Source: Kingella_B sp963529665 (GTDB lineage Bacteria; Pseudomonadota; Gammaproteobacteria; Burkholderiales; Neisseriaceae). From it: 50,331 nucleotides of DNA. The translations under genes and the position numbers were made by a program. Within the stretch, counting starts at the first letter, position 1. Each line of letters begins with the position of its first letter. The notes below the pieces were generated by a model. It searched no databases and had not been told where the DNA came from. It saw nothing but the letters and a program-made list of their open reading frames with translations. The DNA is taken from contig CAUSAG010000015.1 of assembly GCA_963529665.1 (NCBI GenBank), positions 1 through 50,331 of the forward strand. Reading direction: 5' to 3'. This document shows, piece after piece, positions 16,494 through 25,730 of the stretch.

Positions 16494-17945
16494 TCACAAC
16501 GCGCGCTCAACCGCGGTTTTAATCCATTCGGTCAAATGGCCGGGCATCACGCCCCACACCAGCAGCAGCAAGGCATTGGCAGAAAGCACCCATTTGGCAG
16601 CGAGCGTGCCGCTCATGGGCTCGTGTTGCGTTGCATCTTCAAAATACATCGCCCGCACCACGCGCAGATAATAGAACGCGCCCACCAAGCTCATCACCAC
16701 GGCAAACACCGCCAACAGCGTTGCCCACGGATATTGCGCGGCAACCAGCGCTTTCAGCACGGCGAATTTAGCGTAAAAACCCGCCAGCGGCGGAATGCCC
16801 GCCATGCTAAACAGCGCCAGCAGCATCAAAAACGCATACCACGCATTGCGCTGGTTCAAGCCCGCCAAATCTTTAATTTCATTGCATTCGTGATGCTGAT
16901 TGCTCACCGCCATCAACACACCAAAGCCCGTTAAGCTCATCAAGGTATAGACGATTGCATAGAACACGGCAGCCTGAAAACCAATTTGCCCGCCCACAAA
17001 GCCCAGCAACACAAAGCCCATGTGCGACACGGTGGAAAACGCAAACATTCGCTTCACATTGGTCTGCATAATCGCCGCCAGATTGCCCAGCAGCAGCGAC
17101 AACGCCGCCAGCGCGGCAAACAGCAGTTGCCAATCGCCTTTGCTCAAAACCAAGCCATTCACCAAAATGCGGAAAGCAAAAATGGTGGCTGCAATCTTAG
17201 GTACCGAGCCGATAAACGCCGCAACCGATGTTGGCGCACCTTGATACACATCAGGCACCCACATATGAAACGGCACTGCGCCAAATTTAAACACCACCGC
17301 CGCCACAATAAACAACACGCCCAGTTTCAACAGCCAGCCGTTCACATTGCCGCTTTGGGCAGCCTGAAAAATCTCAGCAAAATTCAGGCTGCCTGTTGCT
17401 CCGTAAACCATAGACACGCCGTATAGCAAAATGCCTGAAGCCAGCGCGCCCAACACAAAATATTTCAACGCCGCTTCGGCAGCGCGCGCCGAATCGCGTT
17501 GCAGCGCAATCATGGCATACAGCGATAGCGACAACAGCTCCAAGCCGATGTAGGCAACCAAAAAATGCCCCGCGCTCATCATCACGCTCATGCCCGCACA
17601 GGCAAACATCGCCAAAGTGTAATACTCGCCTTTAAAAATACCGCGCAGCTGGTTATAAGGCTTGGCGTAAACAAACAACGTCGCCGTGCCCAGATACACC
17701 GCCATTTTTGCAGTTTGCGCAATGCCGTCTGCAATATAAAAGCCGTTGAACGCCACAACAGGCGTGCTTGTCCACACCGCAAATTGTGCGCCCGCTGCCG
17801 CAAGCATCACGATGATGCTCAGCCAATGCGTGATAAAGCGATTGTTTTCGCTGGTCCACAAATCCAGCAGCAACACGCCAAAAAGACCAATCAGCAGCAC
17901 GATTTCAGGTGTGGCTGCACTCAAATTCAAACTTGTCCAATCCAT
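16494..17945 (-). CDS. nuoN: NADH-quinone oxidoreductase subunit N
   Basis: A 483-residue antiporter-like membrane subunit of complex I, in the proton-pumping arm. About 14 hydrophobic segments are visible. The conserved LELLSLSLYAMIAL (about residues 132-145) holds the family Glu, and KFGAVPFHMWVPDVYQGAPT (about 221-240) is the diagnostic loop with its lysine. Two uptake sequences are translated within the poorly conserved loop near residues 183-200 (GSLNFAEIFQAAQ). It is the last gene of the nuo set and starts eight bases after nuoM. Confidence 0.96.
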   Translation of the reverse strand: MDWTSLNLSAATPEIVLLIGLFGVLLLDLWTSENNRFITHWLSIIVMLAAAGAQFAVWTSTPVVAFNGFYIADGIAQTAKMAVYLGTATLFVYAKPYNQLRGIFKGEYYTLAMFACAGMSVMMSAGHFLVAYIGLELLSLSLYAMIALQRDSARAAEAALKYFVLGALASGILLYGVSMVYGATGSLNFAEIFQAAQSGNVNGWLLKLGVLFIVAAVVFKFGAVPFHMWVPDVYQGAPTSVAAFIGSVPKIAATIFAFRILVNGLVLSKGDWQLLFAALAALSLLLGNLAAIMQTNVKRMFAFSTVSHMGFVLLGFVGGQIGFQAAVFYAIVYTLMSLTGFGVLMAVSNQHHECNEIKDLAGLNQRNAWYAFLMLLALFSMAGIPPLAGFYAKFAVLKALVAAQYPWATLLAVFAVVMSLVGAFYYLRVVRAMYFEDATQHEPMSGTLAAKWVLSANALLLLVWGVMPGHLTEWIKTAVERAL

Positions 17946-17953
17946 GTTTCACC

Positions 17954-19456
17954 TCAAATCTTGCTTTGCGCGATTTGCGCCATTAGGTTATCCGCCGCTT
18001 GGTGAATTACCGCGATAAACGGTTCGGGCAGTAAGCCCATGCCCAGTACGGCAACCGCCAAAATCGCCAAAATCGCAAATTCGCGCGCGTTGATGTCTTT
18101 CATTTCTTTCACAGCAGGATGGCGAATCTCGCCAAAAATCACGCGCTTATACATCCACAGCGTGTAGCTCGCGCCCCAAATCAGCGTGGTCGCCGCAACC
18201 GCGCCTATCCACAGGCTGTAATGCGTTGCGCCCATAATCACCATAAATTCGCCCACAAAGCCCGATGTGGCGGGCAAACCTGCGTTTGTCATGCCAAACA
18301 GCATCATAAACGCGGCAAATTTCGGCATCACGTTTACCACGCCGCCGTAATCGGCAATATTGCGCGTATGTAAGCGGTCGTACATCACGCCGATGCACAT
18401 AAACATCGCGGCGGAAACAAAGCCATGCGAAATCATCTGCATAATCGCGCCTTTAAACGCCCAGCTTTCAGGCTGCCCATTTTGCATAAACAGGAAAAAG
18501 CCCAGCGTAACAAAACCCATGTGGCTAATTGATGAATACGCCACCAGCTTTTTCATATCGGTTTGCACCAGCGCCACCAAGCCGATATACACCACCGCAA
18601 TCAGGCTCAGCACAATCACCACAGGCGCAAAATAATGCGAAGCATCGGGCAAAATTGGCAAAATAAAACGCAAGAAACCATACGCGCCTACTTTCAGCGT
18701 AATCGCCGCCAACACCATAGAACCGCCCGTCGGCGCTTCAACGTGGGCATCGGGCAGCCATGTGTGCACGGGGAACATCGGCACTTTCACCGCAAAAGAC
18801 AGGAAAAACGCGATAAACAACAGCTGTTGCACGCCCAATGGAATGTGCTTAATCGCCTGCAAATCAGCAATCGCAAAGCTGCCATTGGCTTGGTTGGAGA
18901 GATAAATCAGCGCCACCAGCATCAGCAGCGAGCCCAGCAGCGTGTAGAGAAACAGCTTCATTGCGGCATACATTCTGCGCTGCCCGCCCCACATACCAAT
19001 AATCAGATACAACGGAATCAGCATGCCTTCAAAGAAGGTGTAGAACAAAATCGCGTCTTGCGCAGCAAATGCGCCGTTAATCAACCCGCTCATAATCAAG
19101 AACGCTGCCATATATTGCGCGGGGCGTTTTTGGATGACTTCCCAGCCCGCCAGTACCACCATCAGCGTGATAAACGCATTCAAAATGATAAACAGCACCG
19201 AAATGCCGTCCACGCCCAGCGCGTAGTTCAAATTGAACGCAGGAATCCATGTGTGCATTTCGGTAAATTGAAAGCCAGCATCCGCACGGTTGAAATGGGT
19301 AAATAGCGGCAGCGTTACTGCAAAACTCGCCATCGCGCCGATTAGCGCAAGGATGCGCGCCAATGGGGCTTTGTCGTCTGAACCAGTCGCCAGCACCAGC
19401 ACGCCTGCCAATATCGGCAGCCAAATGGCTAAGCTGAGTAAGTTGTTGAAAAACAT
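17954..19456 (-). CDS. nuoM: NADH-quinone oxidoreductase subunit M
   Basis: A 500-residue antiporter-like membrane subunit of complex I. Signature segments include FEGMLIPLYLIIGMWGG (about residues 142-158, with the conserved Glu), KVPMFPVHTWLPDAHVEAPT (about 222-241) with the proton-path Lys, and YSSISHMGFVTLG. About 14 hydrophobic segments are present and the length is standard. It is tightly linked to nuoN (8 bp) and separated from nuoL by 127 bp containing a palindromic uptake sequence and a copy of the dispersed repeat. Confidence 0.97.
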   Translation of the reverse strand: MFFNNLLSLAIWLPILAGVLVLATGSDDKAPLARILALIGAMASFAVTLPLFTHFNRADAGFQFTEMHTWIPAFNLNYALGVDGISVLFIILNAFITLMVVLAGWEVIQKRPAQYMAAFLIMSGLINGAFAAQDAILFYTFFEGMLIPLYLIIGMWGGQRRMYAAMKLFLYTLLGSLLMLVALIYLSNQANGSFAIADLQAIKHIPLGVQQLLFIAFFLSFAVKVPMFPVHTWLPDAHVEAPTGGSMVLAAITLKVGAYGFLRFILPILPDASHYFAPVVIVLSLIAVVYIGLVALVQTDMKKLVAYSSISHMGFVTLGFFLFMQNGQPESWAFKGAIMQMISHGFVSAAMFMCIGVMYDRLHTRNIADYGGVVNVMPKFAAFMMLFGMTNAGLPATSGFVGEFMVIMGATHYSLWIGAVAATTLIWGASYTLWMYKRVIFGEIRHPAVKEMKDINAREFAILAILAVAVLGMGLLPEPFIAVIHQAADNLMAQIAQSKI

Positions 19457-19512
19457 AGTATCGCCTGTTTTCTCTTATATTTTAGTTGAAATGATTGAAG
19501 GGGTTTGTGCGT

Positions 19513-19560
19513 TTCAGGCAGCCTGAAAACGAACGAAGTGAGTTTCAGCGAAGCTAAAAC
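19513..19560. repeat. Palindromic uptake sequence plus repeat tail
   Basis: TTCAGGCAGCCTGAA (19513-19527) followed by a segment ending AGCGAAGCTAAAAC, which matches the tail of the repeats at 2646-2685 and 38429-38461. It fills the nuoL-nuoM spacer. Confidence 0.6.
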
Positions 19561-19583
19561 CGCAGGCTTCAACAAGGTTAAAA

Positions 19584-21599
19584 CTATTTGAACCACAGTC
19601 CCCAAAAGAACGCCGCCACCATCACCATCAAGCCGAACACCATCACAGCGGCATAGGTGTAGATAAAACCAGTTTGCGCTTTGCGCACTTGCGCGGCGAC
19701 TGCGCCAACAAATTTTGCCGAGCCATTCACGATGCCGTTATCAATAATCAGCGTATCGCCCACTTTCCAGAACAGATTGCCCAACACGCGCGCGCCGCGA
19801 GCAAACACATTGAAATAAATCGTATCCAAATAATATTTATTATCCAGCAGCGTATAAACAGGCTTAAAGGCAGCCTGAATTTTGGCAGGCAGGTTAGGCT
19901 TGGCAACATACAAGAACCATGCGGCAACCACGCCCGCAATCGCCAGATACAATACAGGCGAAGTCAAGCTGTGCGACACCATTGCCATTGCGCCGTGGAA
20001 TTCGGCTTTCATGTGGTGCATCACGGGGTGCGCTTCGTGGTTCACAAAAATCACATCTTTAAAGAAATCGCCATACAGCAGCGGCTCAATGGTCAATGCG
20101 CCAATAATCACAGACGGCACCGCCAAAAACACCAGCGGAAACGTCACCACCCAAGGGCTTTCGTGCGGATTGTCTTTGGGCGACAAGCCGTGATGATGCC
20201 CGTGGTCGTCGTGGTGATCGTAATCGTGCTTGGCTTCGCGCCAACGCTCTTTGCCGTGGAACACGATGAAATATTGGCGGAACGCGTAAAACGCGGTAAC
20301 GAACACGCTTGCCAGCACGGCAAAATAAGCAAAGCCGCTGCCGGTTAAATGGCTCAGTTTCACGGCTTCAATAATGGAATCTTTGGAATAAAAGCCCGAG
20401 AAAAACGGCGTGCCGATCAGCGAAAGATTGCCCAGCAGCATGGTGAACCATGTAATCGGCATATATTTACGCAGGCCGCCCATGTTGCGCATATCTTGGT
20501 CGTGGTGCATGCCGATGATTACCGAGCCTGCCGCCAAGAACAGCAAGGCTTTGAAAAAGGCGTGTGTCATCACATGGAACATGGCAACGGAATACGCCGA
20601 CACGCCCAGCGCAACCGTCATATAGCCCAGCTGCGACAAGGTGGAATAGGCAATTACGCGTTTAATATCGTTTTGGATGGTGCCGAGAAAGCCCATAAAC
20701 AGCGCGGTAATCGCACCGATAATCATAATCACGCTTAGGGCGGTGGTGCTGAGTTCATACATGGGCGACATGCGCGACACCATAAACAAGCCCGCGGTCA
20801 CCATCGTTGCGGCGTGAATCAGCGCGGAAATGGGCGTTGGGCCTTCCATGGAATCGGGCAGCCAGACATGCAGCGGAAACTGCGCGGATTTACCCATTGC
20901 GCCGACAAACAGCAACAGGCAAGTGACGGTAATCAGGTCGGTGCCCAAAAACGGGACGTTCTGCACGTTCGGCAGATAGGCGAACACGTCCGCATAGCGC
21001 AGGCTGCCGCCGAAATACGCCAGCACCAAACCAATGCCGAGCACAAAGCCGAAGTCGCCCACGCGGTTCACCAAAAAGGCTTTCAGGTTGGCGAAAATGG
21101 CGCTGTCGCGTTTGAAATAGAAACCAATCAGCAGATACGACACCAAGCCCACGGCTTCCCAGCCGAAGAAGAGCTGGATGAAGTTGTTGGACATAATCAG
21201 CATCAGCATGCTGAAGGTAAACAATGAGATATAGCTGAAAAAGCGCTGGTAGCCGACTTCTTCGTCCTTCATGTAGCCGATGGTGTAGATGTGCACCATG
21301 AGCGAGACGCTGGTTACAACGACCATCATCATGGCAGTGAGACTGTCCACCAAAAAGCCGACCGAAAAGTCCGTGCCGCCCATGGTGAGCCAGGTATAGA
21401 CGTTTTCGTCAAACTTGGCGCGCGTACCGTTGATGAAGCCCCACAGCACCTGCGCGGACAACACGGCGGAAATGCCCACGCCGAGAATGGTCGCCGTGTG
21501 CGCGCCTTTGCGGCCGATTTGGTTGCCGAACAGCCCTGCCAGCAGGCAGCCTGCAAGCGGGGCAAGGGCGATGAGTAGGTAGAGAGTCATGTCGGTCAT
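19584..21599 (-). CDS. nuoL: NADH-quinone oxidoreductase subunit L
   Basis: A 671-residue subunit, the largest antiporter-like part of complex I, with the long lateral helix at its C-terminus. Signatures are FFGWEAVGLVSYLLIGFYF (about residues 140-158) and KSAQFPLHVWLPDSMEGPTP (about 225-244). Between helices, around residues 456-475, lies a His- and Asp-rich loop (HDYDHHDDHGHHHG). Length is slightly above the E. coli protein (613), as in other beta-proteobacteria. The N-terminal half uses codons and sequence more like the foreign-looking nuoJ/nuoK block, while the C-terminal half looks like the host, so a recombination breakpoint inside the gene is possible. Confidence 0.96.
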   Translation of the reverse strand: MTDMTLYLLIALAPLAGCLLAGLFGNQIGRKGAHTATILGVGISAVLSAQVLWGFINGTRAKFDENVYTWLTMGGTDFSVGFLVDSLTAMMMVVVTSVSLMVHIYTIGYMKDEEVGYQRFFSYISLFTFSMLMLIMSNNFIQLFFGWEAVGLVSYLLIGFYFKRDSAIFANLKAFLVNRVGDFGFVLGIGLVLAYFGGSLRYADVFAYLPNVQNVPFLGTDLITVTCLLLFVGAMGKSAQFPLHVWLPDSMEGPTPISALIHAATMVTAGLFMVSRMSPMYELSTTALSVIMIIGAITALFMGFLGTIQNDIKRVIAYSTLSQLGYMTVALGVSAYSVAMFHVMTHAFFKALLFLAAGSVIIGMHHDQDMRNMGGLRKYMPITWFTMLLGNLSLIGTPFFSGFYSKDSIIEAVKLSHLTGSGFAYFAVLASVFVTAFYAFRQYFIVFHGKERWREAKHDYDHHDDHGHHHGLSPKDNPHESPWVVTFPLVFLAVPSVIIGALTIEPLLYGDFFKDVIFVNHEAHPVMHHMKAEFHGAMAMVSHSLTSPVLYLAIAGVVAAWFLYVAKPNLPAKIQAAFKPVYTLLDNKYYLDTIYFNVFARGARVLGNLFWKVGDTLIIDNGIVNGSAKFVGAVAAQVRKAQTGFIYTYAAVMVFGLMVMVAAFFWGLWFK

Positions 21600-21641
21600 T
21601 TTGGGTGAACCTTTTTTATCTTTATGGATTTAGGGTATTTT

Positions 21642-23339
21642 TCAGGCAGCCTGAAAACTATTGCTGAAAAACTGCGTCAGTCTGTCCACAATCTGCTGCT
21701 GTCGTTTTTGAATATCGCTTGGCAGCCAATCATTGGCGTTTTCGCCTGCCAATTCACGCACCTCAACAACATCAGATTTTTGATAATGCTCTTTTTTTCT
21801 GCCAAAATAACCATTACCTGCCTGAATATTCAATCGTTTTTCAAAAATAATCTTGTTGCCTAGCTGTTCCAGATATTGCTCTGCATCCGCGTTTGACCAT
21901 CCGTTGTAATTACTTTCCTGCCATTTTTTCGGGAAGATATGCTCAATTTCTGTTTTAACTGGTAACAACATCTGTTTTTCATCAAACAGATAAGCATTAA
22001 TCATCAACAGACCTTTGGTAATACGCCCTGTATTTTGTTCATAATTGATTGGCGCAGGTACGGTATTCGGCAAAGTGATGGTTTCATTGTGATAAAGGGT
22101 GACGCACAATTTATAAATATCATCTTTAATTGCAGTTACAGTTGGTGAAATGAGAAATTTGGCATACAAAAATGCAGTAAGCTGTTTCAACAATACAGCA
22201 AAATCGTCTTTAAAAAACTGTTTATCTTTATTCACAATAAAAAATACGCTGATTGCATATTTCCAAAATTCATTAGGATAAACATTCAGACATTGCAGCC
22301 ATTTTGCCGCTTCGTTGTTTACAAAATCTGAAGTTTCAACATTTTTTACAGTTTTACTACTGTTGATATCTTGCCAAAATTCAGCTAACTTAACCAAGTG
22401 ATTAAGTAGGTCCTCATTTTTTAGCTGCTCATGACGGTTGTCAGTATAAAAACGGCGCAGACCGATTTCTTTATCTGTAATTCTTTTTTGCGCTCTTAAT
22501 ACATGAGTGTAATAACGAAATAAATCATCTACGGAAACCGATGCACCTTCTGCCAATGCAACAAGCTCTTTCCATTGCTCTATAAATTCTTCTTTTGACA
22601 TCGCCATTTTATAAAGCTGAGCTTTAAAAATATCCGCATCAGACAAAGGAAGTCCTCGGTCGTTTAATGTGGAAAATATAGTGAGCGCGCTGTCTAAACT
22701 ATCACTCTCAATCGGTAGTAGGATGCAGTTATTCAAAATAGTCAAACAGAGATGATACCAATCCAGCGGATTGTTTTGGGCGTATTCTTTGCATTGTTTT
22801 TGGAAAAACAAGTAATTAACAGCATAATTAGACTGACATTCTTCTGATATTTCACCGTTTACTAAAATTTTATGCAGAATTTCATTATCTGTTTCTGTAG
22901 CAACTTGTGTGCGTAAGCGAATCGCAGCTTTATCAGTAACTTTTGCTGTTAAATCATCCACATCCCAAATGCAGGGGGCAATTTTGCTTTTGAGCGTGGT
23001 AATCTTGTCCTTAGTATCAGGAGTGTTTTTCGCTTGTTCTAAAACTTGATAAAACGCACGTAATAACAGCAGTAGTGATGTTAAACGTTGTTGTCCATCA
23101 ATCACTTCCAAATTGCCTTCTTCATTGGGACAAACAACGATTGTTCCGAGAAAATATTCTTCATTTTTTCCTTTAGAAGACTGGCGGAAATCCACAATAT
23201 CAGACCATAACACAGCGCATTTCTCAGTATCCCAACGATAGGGGCGTTGATATTCAGGAATAATAAAATATTTTTCCTGCATATCTTGATTGCCTAAAAG
23301 GTTAATAATTTTTTTGCTGCTTACGTTTAAATTTGCCAT
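21642..23339 (-). CDS. DUF262/DUF1524 protein (GmrSD-like putative nuclease)
   Basis: A 565-residue protein lying between nuoL and nuoK. The N-terminal DUF262 (ParB-like NTPase) domain shows IPEYQRPYRW (27-36), EYFLGTIV (61-68) and the signature DGQQRLTSLL (81-90). The C-terminal part carries EIEHIFPKKW (about 462-471), the His-containing core of DUF1524 HNH-type nucleases. This two-domain layout is that of GmrSD-type modification-dependent (type IV) restriction enzymes and related anti-phage proteins. The base composition is clearly AT-richer than the nuo genes on either side, which suggests transfer. It ends in QAA-stop encoded by a palindromic uptake sequence at 21641-21655, and another such palindrome (23374-23388) lies just upstream of its start. 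Confidence 0.88.
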   Translation of the reverse strand: MANLNVSSKKIINLLGNQDMQEKYFIIPEYQRPYRWDTEKCAVLWSDIVDFRQSSKGKNEEYFLGTIVVCPNEEGNLEVIDGQQRLTSLLLLLRAFYQVLEQAKNTPDTKDKITTLKSKIAPCIWDVDDLTAKVTDKAAIRLRTQVATETDNEILHKILVNGEISEECQSNYAVNYLFFQKQCKEYAQNNPLDWYHLCLTILNNCILLPIESDSLDSALTIFSTLNDRGLPLSDADIFKAQLYKMAMSKEEFIEQWKELVALAEGASVSVDDLFRYYTHVLRAQKRITDKEIGLRRFYTDNRHEQLKNEDLLNHLVKLAEFWQDINSSKTVKNVETSDFVNNEAAKWLQCLNVYPNEFWKYAISVFFIVNKDKQFFKDDFAVLLKQLTAFLYAKFLISPTVTAIKDDIYKLCVTLYHNETITLPNTVPAPINYEQNTGRITKGLLMINAYLFDEKQMLLPVKTEIEHIFPKKWQESNYNGWSNADAEQYLEQLGNKIIFEKRLNIQAGNGYFGRKKEHYQKSDVVEVRELAGENANDWLPSDIQKRQQQIVDRLTQFFSNSFQAA

Positions 23340-23394
23340 GATTAAATTCTCTGATAATGGGGAAATTTATGCCTTCAGGCTGCCTGAAACCGCC

Positions 23395-23700
23395 CTATCC
23401 TTTCAGGCTATCCAAATCAGCAATGTCGATGGATTTGCGGTTGCGGTACACCAGCACCATAATCGCCAAACCGATCGCGCTTTCGGCGGCGGCCACGGTA
23501 AGCACGAAAAACACGAACACCTGCCCTGCCGTGTCGCCCAAATATTGCGAAAAGGCGATAAAGTTGAAGTTCACAGCCAGCAGCATGAGTTCGATGGACA
23601 TCAGCAGCACGAGCACGTTTTTGCGGTTCATGTAAATCCCCATCGCGCTGATGCCGAACAGGAGCGCGGCGAGGACGAGATAGTGGGTCAGCGTAATCAT
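23395..23700 (-). CDS. nuoK: NADH-quinone oxidoreductase subunit K
   Basis: A 101-residue subunit with three membrane helices, part of the proton path of complex I. The start MITLTHYLVLAALLFGISAMG and the conserved Glu in MSIELMLLAVN (about residues 34-44) and a second near AAAESAIGLA (about 70-79) are present. It overlaps nuoJ by four bases (ATGA). The gene belongs to a GGCC-rich block (23.4-24.35 kb) that differs from surrounding host-like sequence. Confidence 0.97.
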   Translation of the reverse strand: MITLTHYLVLAALLFGISAMGIYMNRKNVLVLLMSIELMLLAVNFNFIAFSQYLGDTAGQVFVFFVLTVAAAESAIGLAIMVLVYRNRKSIDIADLDSLKG

Positions 23701-24350
23701 GCTTTGGTCTCCAGATTTTCGGCGGGTTCGGGCTGGGTGGTCGGGATTTGTACCACGCTTTCCATTTTCACGAGGCGCATACGATTTTTATCAGCGGACA
23801 CTTTAACCTGTTCGGCCGGGTCTTGGCGTTTGGGGTTGTTCGTTTTGCGGTGTACCAGCGCAATGGCGGCCACCATGCCGAGCACGAGCAGCACGGCCGC
23901 AAGTTCAAACGGCAGCAGGTAAGTGGTGTAAATCTGTTTGCCCAAATCGCGCACGTTGCTGTAATCGGCGGGGATGTCTTTCATCAGGTCGAACTGGTTG
24001 AGCGCGGTGTCGGGGGCAAGGAAGATGGCAATCAGCAGGGCGGCCATCAACACGCCGACCACTGCCGCCGCAGGAGCGTGCCGCCAGAACCCTTGACGCA
24101 TTTCTTCCGCGTCGATGTTCAGCATCATCACGACAAACAGGAACAGTACCATCACTGCGCCGACATACACGACCACGAGCGTGATGCCGAGGAATTCGGC
24201 CTGCATCAAAAGCCACATCATGGCGGAGGCGCAAAAAGTGAGTACCAAATGCAGCGCGGCATGCACGGGGTTTTTGGCGGTTACGGTTTGCAGCGCGCCG
24301 TATAGGATGACGGCGGCAAACAGATAGAACAGGATGAGTTGGAAAGTCAT
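23697..24350 (-). CDS. nuoJ: NADH-quinone oxidoreductase subunit J
   Basis: A 217-residue membrane subunit of complex I with five helices. The conserved pi-bulge helix is recognisable in LVVVYVGAVMVLFLFVVMML (about residues 57-76). The C-terminal 50 residues are a charged cytoplasmic tail ending in a Pro/Glu-rich stretch, as in Neisseria. It overlaps nuoK by four bases. Six GGCC sites occur within nuoJ-nuoK, an unusual density for this window. Upstream is a king3-type uptake sequence instead of the host type. Confidence 0.96.
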   Translation of the reverse strand: MTFQLILFYLFAAVILYGALQTVTAKNPVHAALHLVLTFCASAMMWLLMQAEFLGITLVVVYVGAVMVLFLFVVMMLNIDAEEMRQGFWRHAPAAAVVGVLMAALLIAIFLAPDTALNQFDLMKDIPADYSNVRDLGKQIYTTYLLPFELAAVLLVLGMVAAIALVHRKTNNPKRQDPAEQVKVSADKNRMRLVKMESVVQIPTTQPEPAENLETKA

Positions 24351-24424
24351 GGTTTTGTACTTTCTGGGTTTGGGTGTTTAAAATTTTTTCGGGTGCAGGC
24401 TGCTTTTCGGCTTTTCAGGCTGCC

Positions 24425-24718
24425 TTACAATGCCACGCGGTATTGCGCCAAGCTCTCCGCCGTTTTGGTGGGCAGAAATTCGGTGATGCTGTATTGCGCC
24501 AGCCCCGCCTGATGAAACGGGTCTTCGGCAATGATTTGCGCCACTTGCTCGCGGCTGTCCGCCTGCATCACAATCACGCCGCCCGTGCGCGGTTCTTTGC
24601 GCCCCGACAGCAGAAACGTGCCCGCGCGGTAATGCCGTTCCAAATAGGCAATGTGTTCGGGCAGCGCGGCTTCAATGTCGGCAAGCGGGCGGATATATTC
24701 CAGCGAAACGATAAACAT
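24425..24718 (-). CDS. YciI-like protein
   Basis: A 97-residue protein of the YciI / muconolactone-isomerase-like (YCII) superfamily, a ferredoxin-like fold. The stretch PEHIAYLERHYRAGTFLLSG (with the conserved His at 22) and DPFHQAGLAQY (about 66-76) are typical. Members are small cytoplasmic proteins, sometimes enzymes, with few assigned functions. It lies between nuoJ and nuoI beside another dimeric alpha-beta barrel protein, with uptake sequences on each side. It is not part of complex I. Confidence 0.85.
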   Translation of the reverse strand: MFIVSLEYIRPLADIEAALPEHIAYLERHYRAGTFLLSGRKEPRTGGVIVMQADSREQVAQIIAEDPFHQAGLAQYSITEFLPTKTAESLAQYRVAL

Positions 24719-24754
24719 GGTTGCTCCTTTAGATTTTCAGGCTGCCTTACGGCA

Positions 24755-25114
24755 TCAAAGCACCCGCTCTTCTTCGCCAAACCACATCACAGAATGCTGT
24801 AAATCCACGAACGCAGCTTCGTCTTCCCGCAGCGCAGCCAATGCCGCCTGCCCTGCTTCAGTTTCGCGGGCGCGTTGAAAATCTGCGCGGCTGTCGTACC
24901 ACAGCTCGCCCATCGCATCAAATTCAAACGGCAGCGTGTCGCGCTGGGTGGTAGGCTGCCCGCTGGCTTGAAAGGGCAGCGTTTTGGCGTAATGGCGGAT
25001 ATTCAACACGTCTTTAAAGCCCAGCACTTTTTCGGAATGCTGCTGCCAGCGAGCGATAAAGGCTTCGGTGCTGAGTTCGGGTTTCTTTTTCACCAGCATA
25101 ATGATTTTAAACAT
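24755..25114 (-). CDS. EthD-domain (dimeric alpha-beta barrel) protein
   Basis: A 119-residue protein starting MFKIIMLVKKKPELSTEAFI, followed by WQQHSEKV, which matches the EthD entry motif (KRKPGLSxExFrxyWxxxH). The C-terminal half has the typical ELWYDSRADFQRA segment. EthD-like proteins belong to the dimeric alpha-beta barrel superfamily with varied or unknown roles. It is located 36 bases upstream of the YciI-like gene; the two share a fold and look like a pair inserted together between nuoI and nuoJ. Confidence 0.78.
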   Translation of the reverse strand: MFKIIMLVKKKPELSTEAFIARWQQHSEKVLGFKDVLNIRHYAKTLPFQASGQPTTQRDTLPFEFDAMGELWYDSRADFQRARETEAGQAALAALREDEAAFVDLQHSVMWFGEEERVL

Positions 25115-25164
25115 TTTATTTTCCGTTCTGTGTTTTCAGGCTGCTTTGGGGATTTTCAGGCAGC

Positions 25165-25644
25165 CTAACGATACGGCGCATCAGCCGCTTTGCGTTTGGC
25201 GATTTCGGCTTCGTATTTATCGCCAATCGCCAGCAAAATCGGCTTGGTCATGTACAAATCGCCTTTTTTCTCGCCGTGGTATTCAAAAATATGCGTTTCC
25301 ACAATCGCATCGGTGGGGCAGGCTTCTTCGCAGAAACCGCAGAAGATGCACTTGGTCAGGTCGATATCATAACGCGTGGTGCGGCGGGTGCCGTCTTCGC
25401 GTTCTTCGGATTCGATGTTAATCGCCATGGCGGGGCAGACGGCCTCGCACAGTTTGCAGGCGATGCAGCGCTCTTCGCCGTTCGGATAGCGGCGTTGGGC
25501 GTGCAGGCCGCGAAAGCGCACGGATTGCGGGGTTTTTTCTTCGGGGAAGTAAATCGTGTCTTTGCGGGCAAAGAAGTTTTTGAGCGTTACGCCCATGCCT
25601 TTGACGAGTTCGCCGAGCAGGAAGGTTTTAACTAGATTTGCCAT
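25165..25644 (-). CDS. nuoI: NADH-quinone oxidoreductase subunit I
   Basis: A 159-residue subunit of the peripheral arm that carries clusters N6a and N6b. Two complete 4Fe-4S motifs are present: CIACKLCEAVCP (about residues 60-71) and CIFCGFCEEACP (about 99-110). The N-terminal ALVKTF-like helix and HAQRRYPNGEERC are normal for proteobacterial NuoI. It is separated from nuoH by a secreted hypothetical gene and from nuoJ by two small genes, so the usual tight H-I-J spacing is lost. Confidence 0.97.
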   Translation of the reverse strand: MANLVKTFLLGELVKGMGVTLKNFFARKDTIYFPEEKTPQSVRFRGLHAQRRYPNGEERCIACKLCEAVCPAMAINIESEEREDGTRRTTRYDIDLTKCIFCGFCEEACPTDAIVETHIFEYHGEKKGDLYMTKPILLAIGDKYEAEIAKRKAADAPYR

Positions 25645-25730
25645 TTTGGGTTGTATTCTCTTGGTTGTTGTTGGGTTTCAGGCTGCCTTATTCCGTCACT
25701 CCCATCATTTCTAAACGAAAATATTGATAT

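Noticed and set aside
18563..19306. 247-residue open frame opposite nuoM
   Set aside because: Shadow frame, dominated by Gln, His, Asn and Arg; nuoM on the other strand is certain.
23748..24305. Open frame on the plus strand opposite nuoJ
   Set aside because: Overlaps a real nuo gene completely and reads as a His/Gln-rich shadow.
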